Shown piece after piece: positions 21,172 through 29,479 of a stretch of DNA of 41,972 nucleotides (the first letter of the stretch is position 1; every line of letters begins with the position of its first letter). The notes beneath the pieces were generated by a model. That model searched no databases. It was given only the letters and a program-made list of their open reading frames with translations, and was not told where the DNA came from. A program made the translations under genes and the position numbers. Where the stretch lies: the NCBI GenBank assembly GCA_029553955.1, contig JAKPJZ010000140.1:1-41972 (forward strand). The letters are read 5' to 3'. Source of the stretch: Chloroflexota bacterium. Lineage in GTDB: Bacteria > Chloroflexota > Anaerolineae > SpSt-313.

Positions 21172-23862
21172 ATGCAGCACACGCGGACCGCACTGGAACA
21201 GGCCGAGGCCATCGTCGAGGCGGCCGGCGAGGCCATCGTCGTCACCGATCTAGCGGGCCTGGTCACGCTGTGGAACCCCGCCGCCGCGCGCCTGTACGGC
21301 TACTCAGCCGCGGAGATGCTGGGCCGGCCGCTCGCCGAGGTCATCGCACCCGAGCGCGCCGCCGAGCTGGCCGGGATCCTGGCGCGTGCCGGGCGCGGCG
21401 AGGCTGTGGGCCGCTACGCGACGGTGCGCCGGCACAGGGATGGCGCGTGTGTAGACGTCTCCGTCTCGGCCGCGCCGATCAGGGATGCGCACGGGGCGGT
21501 GACCGGCGTGGCCTGGCTGGCGCACGGTATCTCAGAGCGCCGGCGCGCCGAGGAGGAGGCCCAGGAGCAGCGCCAGGTCCTCGAGTCGGTCGTCGAGAAT
21601 GCACCCATCGGCATCGCCCTGCTGCGAGGCCCCGAGCTGCGCTGCGAGCTGGCGAACCGGGTCTTCCAGGCGTACGCGCCAGGCGGGGCGATGGCCGGTC
21701 GCACCTTCGCCGAGGTGTGGCCCGAGGCTGCAGTGCAGGTGCTGCCGGCGGCCCGCCATGTGCTCGAGACGGGCGAGCCATACCAGGCGTTCGACGTGCC
21801 CTTCGCTATCCGCCGCAGCCCCAGCGCCCCCTTGGGCCGGGCCTACTTTGCCTTTATCGCCGTTCGTGTCGCCGGCGTGGCCGGCCGGCCCGACGCGCTG
21901 CTGGTGCTCGCCACCGAGACGACGGCACGCAAGCAGGCCGAAGACGAGCTGGCCCGGGCGCGCGAACGGGCGGAGGCCAGCCGCGCCCAGTTGCAGGCCG
22001 TGCTGGATCAGATGCCGTCGGGGGTGTTGATCGCCGAGGCCCCCTCGGGCCGGCTCATGCTCGGCAACACGCAGGCCGCCCACATCTGGGGTGGTGCGCT
22101 GCCGCGGGCCGAGACGGTGCAGGGCTATGCGGCATACGCGGGCTACCACGCCGACGGCCGGCCCTATGCAGCCGAGGAGTGGCCCCTCACACGCGCCCTG
22201 CAGGGAGCGGCGGTGCGCGACGAGGAGATCAGCATCCCGCGGCCCGATGGCACCACGGTCACGACCAGCCAGAGCGCGGCGCCGATCCGCGACGACCAGG
22301 GCCACATCATCGCCGCAGTCGTGGTGCTGACCGATATCTCGGAGCGCAGGCGCGTCGAGGGAGAGCGCGAGCGGCTGCTGGCCGCCAGCCGCCGTCAACG
22401 CCGTGCGCTCGAGACGACCTTCGAGGCCGACCCGAGCGGGCTGGCCGTCGTCGCCGGCCCCGAGGCGCGCTTTGAGCTCATCAACCCGGCCTACCGCGCG
22501 CTCACGCCCAACCCCGAGGTCGATCCCCTGGGCCGGCCCTTCCAGGAAGTGTGGGAAGCGGCCATGGGCTATCGCACCCTGCCCCTGATCCGCCGCGTCT
22601 TGGCCAGTGGCGAGCCGGTTGACATCCCGCACTACGAGCGCACCTTCCCCAACGGCTCGCGGCACGACTACTCGGGGCATCTGCGCCGCCTGCCCTGGAA
22701 CGAGACCGACGCGGTGCTCGTCGTGCTCTGGGAGACCACCGCCCTCGAGCGGGCCCGCAGCCGCGCGCTGCAGGCGGCTGAGCAGGCCGAGCGCCACGCC
22801 GCCGAGCTCGCCGCCACCATCGGCGCCATCAACGACGGGCTGATCATCTATGGGCCGCAGCGCGAGGTCGTGCGCATCAACGACCCGGCGCTGCGCCTCC
22901 TGGGGGTGGGGCCGCGCTGGCCAGAGCTCTCGCGCGAGGAGCGCACGCGCGTGACGGAGATGCGCACCGCCGATGGTACGCCCCTGCGGCCCGGCGAGTT
23001 CGTCCGCGACCGGGCACTGCGCGGCGAGCGCCTCGCGGGCTACCGCGTGACCATACAGCAGCCCGAGAGCCACGAGCGCCGCGAGCTGCTGCTGAGCGCG
23101 GGGCCGATCCGCGACCGGGAGGGGCACATCCTCGGCGCAGTGCTCAACCTCTCCGACGTCAGCGCGCTTGTCGCGCTGCAGGAGCAGCGTGAGGACATGC
23201 TGCGCGCCGTCTCGCACGACCTGCGCAACCCGCTGGCCGGCATCATGGGGCAGGCCCAGCTCTGCGAGCGCCACCTGGCACAGGCCGGCCTCGAACGCGA
23301 GCGCCAGCGCGCCGAAGCCATCGTCGCCGGCGCCCAGCGCATGAACACGATGATCCAGGACCTGGTCGATGCGGCGCGCTCGGAGTCGGGCCAGCTTCAG
23401 CTCAGCCGGCAGCAGGTGGACCTGCGTGCGTTTCTGCTCGGGCTCAAGGAGCGCCTGGCGGCGAGCCTCGACACCGCGCGCATCGATGTGCAGGTGGCCG
23501 AGGGCCTGCCCTCCGTCTCTGCCGATCGGGCGCGGTTGGAGCGCATCATGACGAACCTGTGGTCCAACGCGCTCAAGTACTCCGCGCCCGGCACGCCGGT
23601 GACGGTGAGCGCACGGCAGGAGGATGGCCTGGTCATCACCTCGGTGGCCGACCGCGGGCCGGGCATCGCGCCCGAGGACCTGCCGCGGCTGTTCCAGCGC
23701 TACTTCCGGTCGGGCACGGTCCGCGAGCGGCGCGAGGGAGTGGGGCTGGGGCTTTCTATCACGCGGCAACTGGTCGAGGCGCACGGCGGCCGCGTCTGGG
23801 CCGAGAGCCAAGTGGGGATCGGGAGCACGTTCTCGTTCAGCCTGCCTGTGGCCGAGAGCTGA
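21172..23862 (+). CDS. Multi-PAS sensor histidine kinase
   Basis: This is a cytoplasmic sensor kinase; no membrane helix or signal peptide is visible in 896 aa. There appear to be five PAS-type domains in a row. Their approximate starts are 8 (EAIVVTDLAGLVTLWNPAA), 140 (NAPIGIALLRGPELRCEL), 278 (QMPSGVLIAEAPSGRLML), 418 (ADPSGLAVVAGPEARFEL) and 548 (INDGLIIYGPQREVVRI). The dimerisation/phospho-acceptor helix carries AVSHDLRNPL with His682. The ATPase domain has an N box (NLWSNALKYS, Asn799), G1 (DRGPGIAPEDL) and G2 (GVGLGLSI). ATG 21172 was taken since AGAGAGG precedes it; the open frame runs 92 codons further upstream without a start signal. No response regulator is adjacent, so it is an orphan kinase of unknown ligand. 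Confidence 0.92.
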   Translation: MQHTRTALEQAEAIVEAAGEAIVVTDLAGLVTLWNPAAARLYGYSAAEMLGRPLAEVIAPERAAELAGILARAGRGEAVGRYATVRRHRDGACVDVSVSAAPIRDAHGAVTGVAWLAHGISERRRAEEEAQEQRQVLESVVENAPIGIALLRGPELRCELANRVFQAYAPGGAMAGRTFAEVWPEAAVQVLPAARHVLETGEPYQAFDVPFAIRRSPSAPLGRAYFAFIAVRVAGVAGRPDALLVLATETTARKQAEDELARARERAEASRAQLQAVLDQMPSGVLIAEAPSGRLMLGNTQAAHIWGGALPRAETVQGYAAYAGYHADGRPYAAEEWPLTRALQGAAVRDEEISIPRPDGTTVTTSQSAAPIRDDQGHIIAAVVVLTDISERRRVEGERERLLAASRRQRRALETTFEADPSGLAVVAGPEARFELINPAYRALTPNPEVDPLGRPFQEVWEAAMGYRTLPLIRRVLASGEPVDIPHYERTFPNGSRHDYSGHLRRLPWNETDAVLVVLWETTALERARSRALQAAEQAERHAAELAATIGAINDGLIIYGPQREVVRINDPALRLLGVGPRWPELSREERTRVTEMRTADGTPLRPGEFVRDRALRGERLAGYRVTIQQPESHERRELLLSAGPIRDREGHILGAVLNLSDVSALVALQEQREDMLRAVSHDLRNPLAGIMGQAQLCERHLAQAGLERERQRAEAIVAGAQRMNTMIQDLVDAARSESGQLQLSRQQVDLRAFLLGLKERLAASLDTARIDVQVAEGLPSVSADRARLERIMTNLWSNALKYSAPGTPVTVSARQEDGLVITSVADRGPGIAPEDLPRLFQRYFRSGTVRERREGVGLGLSITRQLVEAHGGRVWAESQVGIGSTFSFSLPVAES

Positions 23863-23883
23863 CAGTCTTCGGGAACCTCGTTC

Positions 23884-23965
23884 GTAGTGAGGGAGTGTGG
23901 GTGTGGGCCTGGCCCCGCCGCCCGTGGGCGGCGGGGCCAGGCCCACACCCACACTCCCTCACTAC
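23884..23965. repeat. Long perfect palindrome 2 (40-bp arms, 2-nt loop)
   Basis: Arms 23884-23923 and 23926-23965. It starts 22 nt after the kinase stop and could terminate it. The core is GCCGCCC-GT-GGGCGGC. Confidence 0.9.
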
Positions 23966-23995
23966 AAGCACAAGATGAACCGTTGACTAGGCGCT

Positions 23996-24024
23996 TTGCC
24001 CCAGCGCGGCAGGCGAGATATAAT
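23996..24024 (+). promoter_or_regulatory. tgt promoter
   Basis: TTGCCC (23996-24001), a 17-nt spacer and TATAAT (24019-24024), about 45 nt before the tgt start. Confidence 0.65.
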
Positions 24025-24075
24025 AGCCCGTGCTTGCACGATAGAGCGCTGTTGGAGGTGCAGAGTCTGGTGCAG

Positions 24076-25239
24076 ATGTCCTTCGAGTTCACGGTACAAG
24101 AACGCGACGGCGCGAGCGGCGCCCGCCTGGGCCTGATGCGCACGCCCCACGGCGAGGTGGAGACGCCGGTCTTTTGCCCGGTGGGCACACAGGCCACGGT
24201 CAAGACGCTGACGCCGCGCGAGGTCGCAGAGGCTGGCGCCTCGATGGTCCTCGCCAACACCTACCACCTCTTCCTACGCCCCGGCGCCGAGACGGTGGCG
24301 CGCCTGGGCGGCCTGCACCGCTTTATGGGCTGGGAGCATCCCATCCTGACCGACTCGGGCGGCTTCCAGGTGTTCAGCCTCGAGAACCTGCGCCGCGTGA
24401 GCGACGAGGGAGTGCTCTTTCGCTCGCACATCGACGGCTCGGAGCACTTTTTGACGCCCGAGAAGGCGATCGAGACCGAGGAACTGCTGGGCGCCGATAT
24501 TATCATGGCCTTTGACGAGTGCTCGCCCCCGCTCGACCGCGAGCAGGCCGAGCGCGCCATGCGCCGCACGCACCAGTGGGCCGAGCGCTGCCTGGCCGCG
24601 CACCGCCGCAAGGACCAAGCGCTCTTTGGCATCGTGCAGGGCGGGGGCTACCGCGACCTGCGCGAGGAGTCGGCCTACACGCTGAGCGAGATGCCCTTCC
24701 CCGGCTACGCCATCGGCGGCCTGAGCGTGGGCGAGCCCAAAGAAGTCATGTGGGCCATGGTCGAGGCCACCGTACCCTGCCTGCCCGCCAGCCGTCCGCA
24801 CTACCTGATGGGCGTGGGCGCGCCCGAGGACCTCTTCGAGGGGGTCAGCCGCGGCATCGACATCTTTGACTCGGTGCTGCCCACGCGGCTGGCACGCAAC
24901 GGCGCCGTGTTCACCCGCCTTGGTCGCATCAACCTGCGCAACGCCCAGTACGCCGAGGACCCCGCGCCCATCGACGAGCACTGCTGCTGCTACACCTGCC
25001 AACACTTTTCGCGCGCCTACCTGCGGCACTTGCTGCAGGCGGGCGAGGTGCTGGGGTTGGTGCTCAACACGATCCACAACGTCAGCTACCTCGTGGGGCT
25101 GATGCGCGAAATCCGCGCCGCCATCGCCGAGGGCCGCTTCACCGCCCTCAGAGACGAGTTCCTGGCCCAGTACACGCCGGTCGACGAGACCAGCCGCCTG
25201 CGCAGTGCGGAGCTGTATCGGCGACGCCGGCAAACGTAG
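24076..25239 (+). CDS. tgt: tRNA-guanine transglycosylase
   Basis: Tgt swaps guanine-34 for preQ1 in the anticodon of Asp, Asn, His and Tyr tRNAs during queuosine synthesis. The 387-aa product has the catalytic Asp93 in TDSGGFQVF and the nucleophile Asp265 in FDSVLPTRLARNG. It has a complete zinc site: Cys303, Cys305 and Cys308 in CCCYTC, with His334. It aligns end to end with bacterial Tgt. ATG 24076 (MSFEFTVQERDG) fits the family N-terminus. In-frame GTG codons at 24070 and 24058 are nearer the GGAGG at 24054 and remain possible. No queA or other queuosine gene is adjacent. Confidence 0.95.
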   Translation: MSFEFTVQERDGASGARLGLMRTPHGEVETPVFCPVGTQATVKTLTPREVAEAGASMVLANTYHLFLRPGAETVARLGGLHRFMGWEHPILTDSGGFQVFSLENLRRVSDEGVLFRSHIDGSEHFLTPEKAIETEELLGADIIMAFDECSPPLDREQAERAMRRTHQWAERCLAAHRRKDQALFGIVQGGGYRDLREESAYTLSEMPFPGYAIGGLSVGEPKEVMWAMVEATVPCLPASRPHYLMGVGAPEDLFEGVSRGIDIFDSVLPTRLARNGAVFTRLGRINLRNAQYAEDPAPIDEHCCCYTCQHFSRAYLRHLLQAGEVLGLVLNTIHNVSYLVGLMREIRAAIAEGRFTALRDEFLAQYTPVDETSRLRSAELYRRRRQT

Positions 25240-25364
25240 GGGCGGTTCGGGAGCCGCTCCCGCCCTCGGCAAAGGCCCATCGCCCAGCAGCCTGTCGGAG
25301 CGCAGCGTCCTGGGCCAGCAACCGGCTTACACGCTCCGCACGAGCCCGGTATGGCCCCTTCTGA

Positions 25365-25464
25365 GGGGTTTTTTGCGGGCTGGTTGCTCCCGCCGGCTGC
25401 CCCTGGCGCCCCCACAGCGGCGCCAGGGGCAGCCGGCGGGAGCAACCAGCCCGCAAAAAACCCC
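25365..25464. repeat. Long perfect palindrome 3 (46-bp arms, 8-nt loop)
   Basis: Arms 25365-25410 and 25419-25464 match without error and are the longest in the window. The outer ends are GGGGTTTTTT and AAAAAACCCC. It is 125 nt after the tgt stop and 72 nt before uppP. Confidence 0.92.
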
Positions 25465-25536
25465 CTGGATCAGGGCCGGAAAGCAGCGGAGCATGGCGGC
25501 CGACTGTCGCCCGGATAGAAAGGACAAGGATTCAAA

Positions 25537-26397
25537 GTGAGCCTGCTTCAGGCAGTCATCTTGGGGTTGGTGCAGGGACTGACCGAGTTCATCCCCGTCT
25601 CCAGCTCGGGCCACCTGGTGCTCGTGCCCTGGCTCTTCGGCTGGGCGAACCCGGGGTTGGCCTTCGACGCGGTGCTGCACCTGGGCACCCTGGTCGCGGT
25701 CCTGGCCGTCTTCTGGCGCGATTGGCTGACCCTCGCCGCCGACTGGTTCGCCAGCCTGCGGCGGCGCAGTGTGGCCACCGCAGACGTGACAGGTGTCGGA
25801 AGACCTGTCACGTCTCAAGGCGCCACGGCCGTCGGCCAGAGCGCCGTGGCCTGGGCGCTGATCGTCGGCACCATCCCGGCGGTCATCCTGGGCCTCGCCG
25901 CCGAGGATTTCTTCGAGTCGCTGTTCAGCTCGCCCGGCCGGGTGTCGGCATTGCTGCTGGTGACGGCGCTGATCCTGTGGGCCGGCGAGCGCTGGGCCGG
26001 TGCGGCGCGGCGCCTGGAGGCGATCGGCCTGCCGCAGGCCCTCCTGATCGGTTTGGCCCAGGGCCTGGCCATTGCGCCGGGCATCTCGCGCTCGGGCGCC
26101 ACCATGGCCGCGGGGCGGGTCGCCGGCTTTTCGCGCGAAGATGCCGCGCGCTTTTCGTTCCTGCTGGCGACGCCGGTGATCGCCGGGGCCGGCGGACTGG
26201 CGCTGCTCAAGCTGGTCAAGGCGGGCGGCCTGCAGGACGCGCTGCCACTGGCGGTGGGCTTTCTCGTCGCGGCGGTCAGCGGCTACCTGGTCATCCGCTT
26301 CCTGCTCAGCTATCTGCGCAGGCACAGCCTGCTGCCCTTCGCCGCGTACTGCGCCGTCGCCGGTGTGCTCGGCATCGTGCTCACGCTCGTACGTTAG
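25537..26397 (+). CDS. uppP: Undecaprenyl-diphosphatase
   Basis: UppP (BacA) dephosphorylates undecaprenyl diphosphate to recycle the lipid carrier for peptidoglycan, and confers bacitracin tolerance. The 286-aa integral membrane protein has both active-site repeats: GLVQGLTEFIPVSSSGHL near the N-terminus and GLAQGLAIAPGISRSGAT at about 170-187. Helical segments number about seven or eight. GTG 25537 has AAGGA six nt upstream. The loop after the third segment (about residues 80-100) contains VTGVGRPVTSQG, encoded by a small palindromic repeat; it is at a family loop where length varies, so activity is probably kept. Confidence 0.94.
   Translation: MSLLQAVILGLVQGLTEFIPVSSSGHLVLVPWLFGWANPGLAFDAVLHLGTLVAVLAVFWRDWLTLAADWFASLRRRSVATADVTGVGRPVTSQGATAVGQSAVAWALIVGTIPAVILGLAAEDFFESLFSSPGRVSALLLVTALILWAGERWAGAARRLEAIGLPQALLIGLAQGLAIAPGISRSGATMAAGRVAGFSREDAARFSFLLATPVIAGAGGLALLKLVKAGGLQDALPLAVGFLVAAVSGYLVIRFLLSYLRRHSLLPFAAYCAVAGVLGIVLTLVR
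25782..25815. repeat. REP-like palindrome inside uppP
   Basis: 13-bp arms (25782-25794 and 25803-25815) around an 8-nt loop. Sequence and layout match the intergenic repeat at 1574-1615. The insertion is in frame. Confidence 0.75.
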
Positions 26398-26456
26398 CCC
26401 TCGCCCGGGCCTGAGCCGGGCATAGCGCGCTGCCGCCGCCCGGCCCTGCGCCCGGA

Positions 26457-26538
26457 GAGGGGGTTTTGGGCATTGTCTGGCGTTGCCGGCCCGCCCGCGG
26501 GCGGGCCGGCAACGCCAGACAATGCCCAAAACCCCCTC
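26457..26538. repeat. Long perfect palindrome 4 (41-bp arms, no loop)
   Basis: Arms 26457-26497 and 26498-26538 with a CCCGCGGG core. It lies 60 nt after the uppP stop. Confidence 0.92.
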
Positions 26539-26641
26539 AAGAAGGGCCCGCACCGGGAGGATGCGAAGCGGGCAGCCCGGTATCTGGCCCAGGGCAGTAC
26601 AGGTGGGCCAACCTCAAGCAGTTGTCAATGGTGGTAGACCC

Positions 26642-27493
26642 TTGAACCCTTACTGGCTCCCTCACATCGCCAGGCACGCGGCGCTCTTGCTGGCGCTCGC
26701 AGGCTGCCTGCTCGGTTCCCTGGCCTGCACGCCGCCGCAGGCCACGCCGGTGCCCGAGCACCTGCGGGTGGCGGTGGCGCCGTCAGCCGCGCCGCTGCTC
26801 GACGAACTCGGCGCGCACTACCGGGCGCGCCACAGCTACGTGACGCTCGAGCCGCTCGAGCTCGGCGCCGCCAACGCCATCCGGGCGCTGCGCAACGGCA
26901 CAGCCGACCTGGCCTTCGTCGAGCGCACGCTAGACCCCGCCGAGACGCTGGACCCCGAAACCGGCCGCGAGCGCCTGACGGTGTGGCCGCTGGCCACCGG
27001 CGCGCTGGCCGTCGTCGTCCACCCGTCGAACCCCGTGCCGGGGCTGACCCTCGAGCAACTGCAGGGGGCGTTGACGGGCAGCGTGCGGCGCTGGAGCGAG
27101 TTGGGCGGCGAGGACCGCACCATCGGCCTGGTGTGCCGCGAGCCGGGCGCGCCGCTGCGCGACGCCTTCGAGCGGGGGCTCGGGGGCACGCGCGTCATCG
27201 GCTCGGCGGTCGTCATGCCCGGCGATGAGGCCATCGCCGACTATGTGGCCTCCCATCCCGGGGCCATCGGCTACATCAGCGCGCCCTGGGCAGGCGAGCA
27301 GGTCAAGGTGCTCGCGCTCGATGGCGCCCTCCCCGACGTCGCCACCGTGGCCGAGGGCCGCTACCCGCTCACCTACCCGCTGCTCTTGGTCACGCCCAGC
27401 GCCATCTCGAGCAAGGCCAAGGCCTTTGTCGACTATGTCTATAGCCACGAGGGCCAGGGGATGGTGCGACAGAGCTACGCGCCAGCGCGCTGA
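26642..27493 (+). CDS. PstS-like substrate-binding lipoprotein
   Basis: This is a periplasmic-binding-protein-fold lipoprotein of the phosphate-binding type. The product has a short charged N-region, a hydrophobic core (HAALLLALAGCLLGSLAC) and a lipobox LGSLAC, giving a membrane-anchored extracytoplasmic protein. The body shows ELGAANAIRALRNGTADLAFVERTL and GAIGYISAPWA near the C-terminus, as in PstS-like solute-binding proteins. No GTG or ATG with a good ribosome site fits. TTG 26642 (GGTGGTAGA upstream) gives a 28-residue signal sequence, and GTG 26603 is the alternative. No permease or ATPase gene is adjacent, so it may serve a transporter elsewhere or act as a sensor. Confidence 0.78.
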   Translation: MNPYWLPHIARHAALLLALAGCLLGSLACTPPQATPVPEHLRVAVAPSAAPLLDELGAHYRARHSYVTLEPLELGAANAIRALRNGTADLAFVERTLDPAETLDPETGRERLTVWPLATGALAVVVHPSNPVPGLTLEQLQGALTGSVRRWSELGGEDRTIGLVCREPGAPLRDAFERGLGGTRVIGSAVVMPGDEAIADYVASHPGAIGYISAPWAGEQVKVLALDGALPDVATVAEGRYPLTYPLLLVTPSAISSKAKAFVDYVYSHEGQGMVRQSYAPAR

Positions 27494-27550
27494 CCGCCTC
27501 GCGCCGGCGATCGGGTGGCGCGCTTCGCCCCTGCCCGATACGGAGCCTCA

Positions 27551-27642
27551 AAAGGGGTATTGTGGAACACGCGGGGCTGCCTGCCCCTGCTGCCAACGGG
27601 CAGCAGGGGCAGGCAGCCCCGCGTGTTCCACAATACCCCTTT
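27551..27642. repeat. Long perfect palindrome 5 (44-bp arms, 4-nt loop)
   Basis: Arms 27551-27594 and 27599-27642, loop AACG. It lies 58 nt after the binding-protein stop and ends in a short T-run (TTTCTT), so it may act as a terminator. The 27494-27834 gap holds this palindrome and the vWA promoter. Confidence 0.92.
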
Positions 27643-27732
27643 CTTGGGCCTAATGGCCGCGTGCCCGGCTGCCACCCAGGCGCTCTTAGTGGAGCACCGT
27701 GCGGGTGCCTGGCAGTCGAGCACGTGCTGGAA

Positions 27733-27761
27733 TTGCGTGAAATGCGCTCTGTGAGTATAAT
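27733..27761 (+). promoter_or_regulatory. Promoter of the vWA-type gene
   Basis: TTGCGT (27733-27738), a 17-nt spacer and TATAAT (27756-27761), 74 nt before ATG 27835. Confidence 0.7.
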
Positions 27762-27834
27762 ATGATCGATGTATGCTTCCTGTTCGTCCAGAAACTGGCC
27801 TGTGTGGCCTCCCAGCAGAGGAGTGACAAGCAGC

Positions 27835-28494
27835 ATGAAGAAGATCGACTATGCGGTGGGGGCAGCAGGAGTCTTTGTGTGCCATCTTCATCAGGAGCGC
27901 CTTGACCGCGGGATGATCGCCACCTTCGGCAACTCATTCCGCGTCGAGCAAAGCTTCACCACGACCGAATCGTCCCTTCATTCGGCCCTGGCCAGGACGC
28001 GCAGCTCAATCCGCGATGAGCGGACCAGGCTCTATGACTCCATTGAGGACGTGATAGCCGAGTTCTGGAGAACCGGCCGGCGCGATTGTCCCTGGCCTCT
28101 CACCATCATCACCGACGGTCAGGACAACGAAAGCTACAAGTACCGCAACAACCCTACAGCCATTGGCCGCTTCGTTGGCCAGCGCTTCAACCACGAGCCA
28201 TCCAACTTTCCCTTCTTGATCGGCGTCGGCGAGGGCCAGCAAATCGACAAAGGGGCGCTGGGCGCGATCGGTGATGCCGGCGGGTTCCCCGCCGCGACAA
28301 TATCGGCCTTTCCACTCCTCGAGGTCGCGTTCCTCCAGATCGCGATCAGCGTAACGACCCAGTTGGCAGGCCGAAGCATCTCAGCAGGGAACGTATCGTG
28401 GGAGCAGGTGACCACCATTCGCAGGCTATCCAGGACCGCCATTGATTACGCGTTCCTGATCGATCGCTCCGGCTCGATGAGCGAGGCCGGGTAG
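27835..28494 (+). CDS. Small von Willebrand factor A-type protein, apparently circularly permuted
   Basis: The 219-aa cytoplasmic protein has vWA elements in an unusual order. The N-terminus KKIDYAVGAAGVFVCHL matches the helix that normally follows the DxSxS strand. DRGMIATFG follows, then the Thr of the metal site in ERTRLYDSI (about 65-73), then the Asp loop in LTIITDGQDNES (about 88-99). The DxSxS motif itself, FLIDRSGSM, comes only at the extreme C-terminus (about residues 207-215), five residues before the stop. A metal-ion-dependent adhesion site can be assembled only if the chain ends meet, as in a circular permutation. Alternatively the gene is a fragment of a tandem vWA pair. ATG 27835 has GGAG 11 nt upstream. 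Codon use is less GC-rich than neighbours. Function is unknown; vWA proteins of this size often act with chaperone-like or phosphoprotein partners. Confidence 0.8.
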   Translation: MKKIDYAVGAAGVFVCHLHQERLDRGMIATFGNSFRVEQSFTTTESSLHSALARTRSSIRDERTRLYDSIEDVIAEFWRTGRRDCPWPLTIITDGQDNESYKYRNNPTAIGRFVGQRFNHEPSNFPFLIGVGEGQQIDKGALGAIGDAGGFPAATISAFPLLEVAFLQIAISVTTQLAGRSISAGNVSWEQVTTIRRLSRTAIDYAFLIDRSGSMSEAG

Positions 28495-28546
28495 CGCACC
28501 GGGTTGCCTGCATCGGCCATGGCGCCGGAAGCAGCCGTGTTGCCGT

Positions 28547-29176
28547 TCAGGCGAAGAATGGGTTGTCCGCTTTCTCTTCCCCTATGGTCGTGGCCGGGCC
28601 GTGGCCGGGGTAGACGACGGTGTCGCTGGGCAGGGTGAAGAGGCGCTCGCGGATGGAGCGGATGAGCGTGCCATAGTCGCCACCCCAGAGGTCGGTGCGG
28701 CCGATGCCCATGCGGAAGAGCGCGTCGCCCGAGAAGACGAGCGGCTGCGGCGCATAGTAGAGCGAGATACCGCCCGAAGAGTGGCCGGGCGTAAAGAGCA
28801 CGCGCAGCGACTCGCGGCCCACGGCGATCTCTTCGCCGTCGTCGAGCAGGCGGCCGGCGGGCGGGCTGGCCGGGCCTGGCATCATCAGGCCAAAGACCTG
28901 CACCGGCTTGGCCAGGTCGCTGGCGTCGAGCCGGCCGATGGCGATGGGGGCGCCGGTCGCCTGTTGCAGCGCCGCGTTGGCCATGACGTGGTCAAAGTGC
29001 GCGTGGGTAGCGACGATCAGGCGCACCGTCAGCCCGGCGTCGCGTACCGTGCGCAGGATGCGCTGCGCGTCGCCACCCGGGTCGATCACCACTGCATCTC
29101 TCGTCTCCTCGCAGCTCGCCACGTAGCAGTTCGTCTGCAGCGGCCCCACCATCAGCATCCGCACCGTCAGGCCCAT
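28547..29176 (-). CDS. MBL-fold metallo-hydrolase (glyoxalase II-like)
   Basis: This is a cytoplasmic binuclear metal hydrolase of the hydroxyacylglutathione-hydrolase-like branch (YcbL type). The 209-aa product has the metal motif THAHFDH (about 57-63), then PGHSSGG, SGDALFRMGIGRTDL and a final YPGHGP, all in canonical order. ATG 29176 was chosen, since GGAGGTG lies six nt upstream and overlaps the in-frame GTG 29185. Length is that of YcbL rather than full glyoxalase II, which has a C-terminal helical domain. The thioester substrate is unknown. Its promoter diverges from that of proS. Confidence 0.9.
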   Translation of the reverse strand: MGLTVRMLMVGPLQTNCYVASCEETRDAVVIDPGGDAQRILRTVRDAGLTVRLIVATHAHFDHVMANAALQQATGAPIAIGRLDASDLAKPVQVFGLMMPGPASPPAGRLLDDGEEIAVGRESLRVLFTPGHSSGGISLYYAPQPLVFSGDALFRMGIGRTDLWGGDYGTLIRSIRERLFTLPSDTVVYPGHGPATTIGEEKADNPFFA

Positions 29177-29208
29177 GCCGGTCACCTCCCCTTCATGCCA
29201 TGCAGGGC

Positions 29209-29236
29209 ATTATAAGGGGGAGAGCGATCCGGTCAA
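29209..29236 (-). promoter_or_regulatory. Promoter of the MBL-fold gene
   Basis: TTGACC (29231-29236), a 16-nt spacer and TATAAT (29209-29214) on the minus strand. Confidence 0.7.
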
Positions 29237-29262
29237 GCTCGCCCTCTGAGAGGGGCACATGC

Positions 29263-29353
29263 TTGTAGTACCGGAGAGCGGGTGCGGGGGCGGGCGTGCT
29301 GCGCCCTGTGGGCGCAGCACGCCCGCCCCCGCACCCGCTCTCCGGTACTACAA
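29263..29353. repeat. Long perfect palindrome 6 (44-bp arms, 3-nt loop)
   Basis: Arms 29263-29306 and 29310-29353, loop TGT. It sits between the divergent MBL and proS promoters, upstream of both, so it cannot be a normal terminator for either gene. The 29177-29479 gap contains only this and the two promoters. Confidence 0.92.
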
Positions 29354-29386
29354 ACGTATGGTCCATGCCCCTGGTGGGCGACGCGC

Positions 29387-29415
29387 TTGCGGCTTGGCCT
29401 GTGCCAGGCTATAAT
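29387..29415 (+). promoter_or_regulatory. proS promoter
   Basis: TTGCGG (29387-29392), a 17-nt spacer and TATAAT (29410-29415), 64 nt before the proS start. No T-box was recognised in the short leader. Confidence 0.75.
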
Positions 29416-29479
29416 CGCAGGTCAACGGCGAAGGCTGACGGCCGATCACTGACTGCTGTCTTGGAAGGAGGCCCACGGG

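Noticed and set aside
21532..23952. Minus-strand 806-codon frame opposite the histidine kinase
   Set aside because: The plus frame has complete HisKA and ATPase motifs; the opposite one is Arg/Leu/Gly-rich and lacks motifs.
25365..25464. Insertion-sequence ends at the 46-bp palindrome
   Set aside because: There is no transposase between or beside the arms, and the arms are not shared with the other palindromes.
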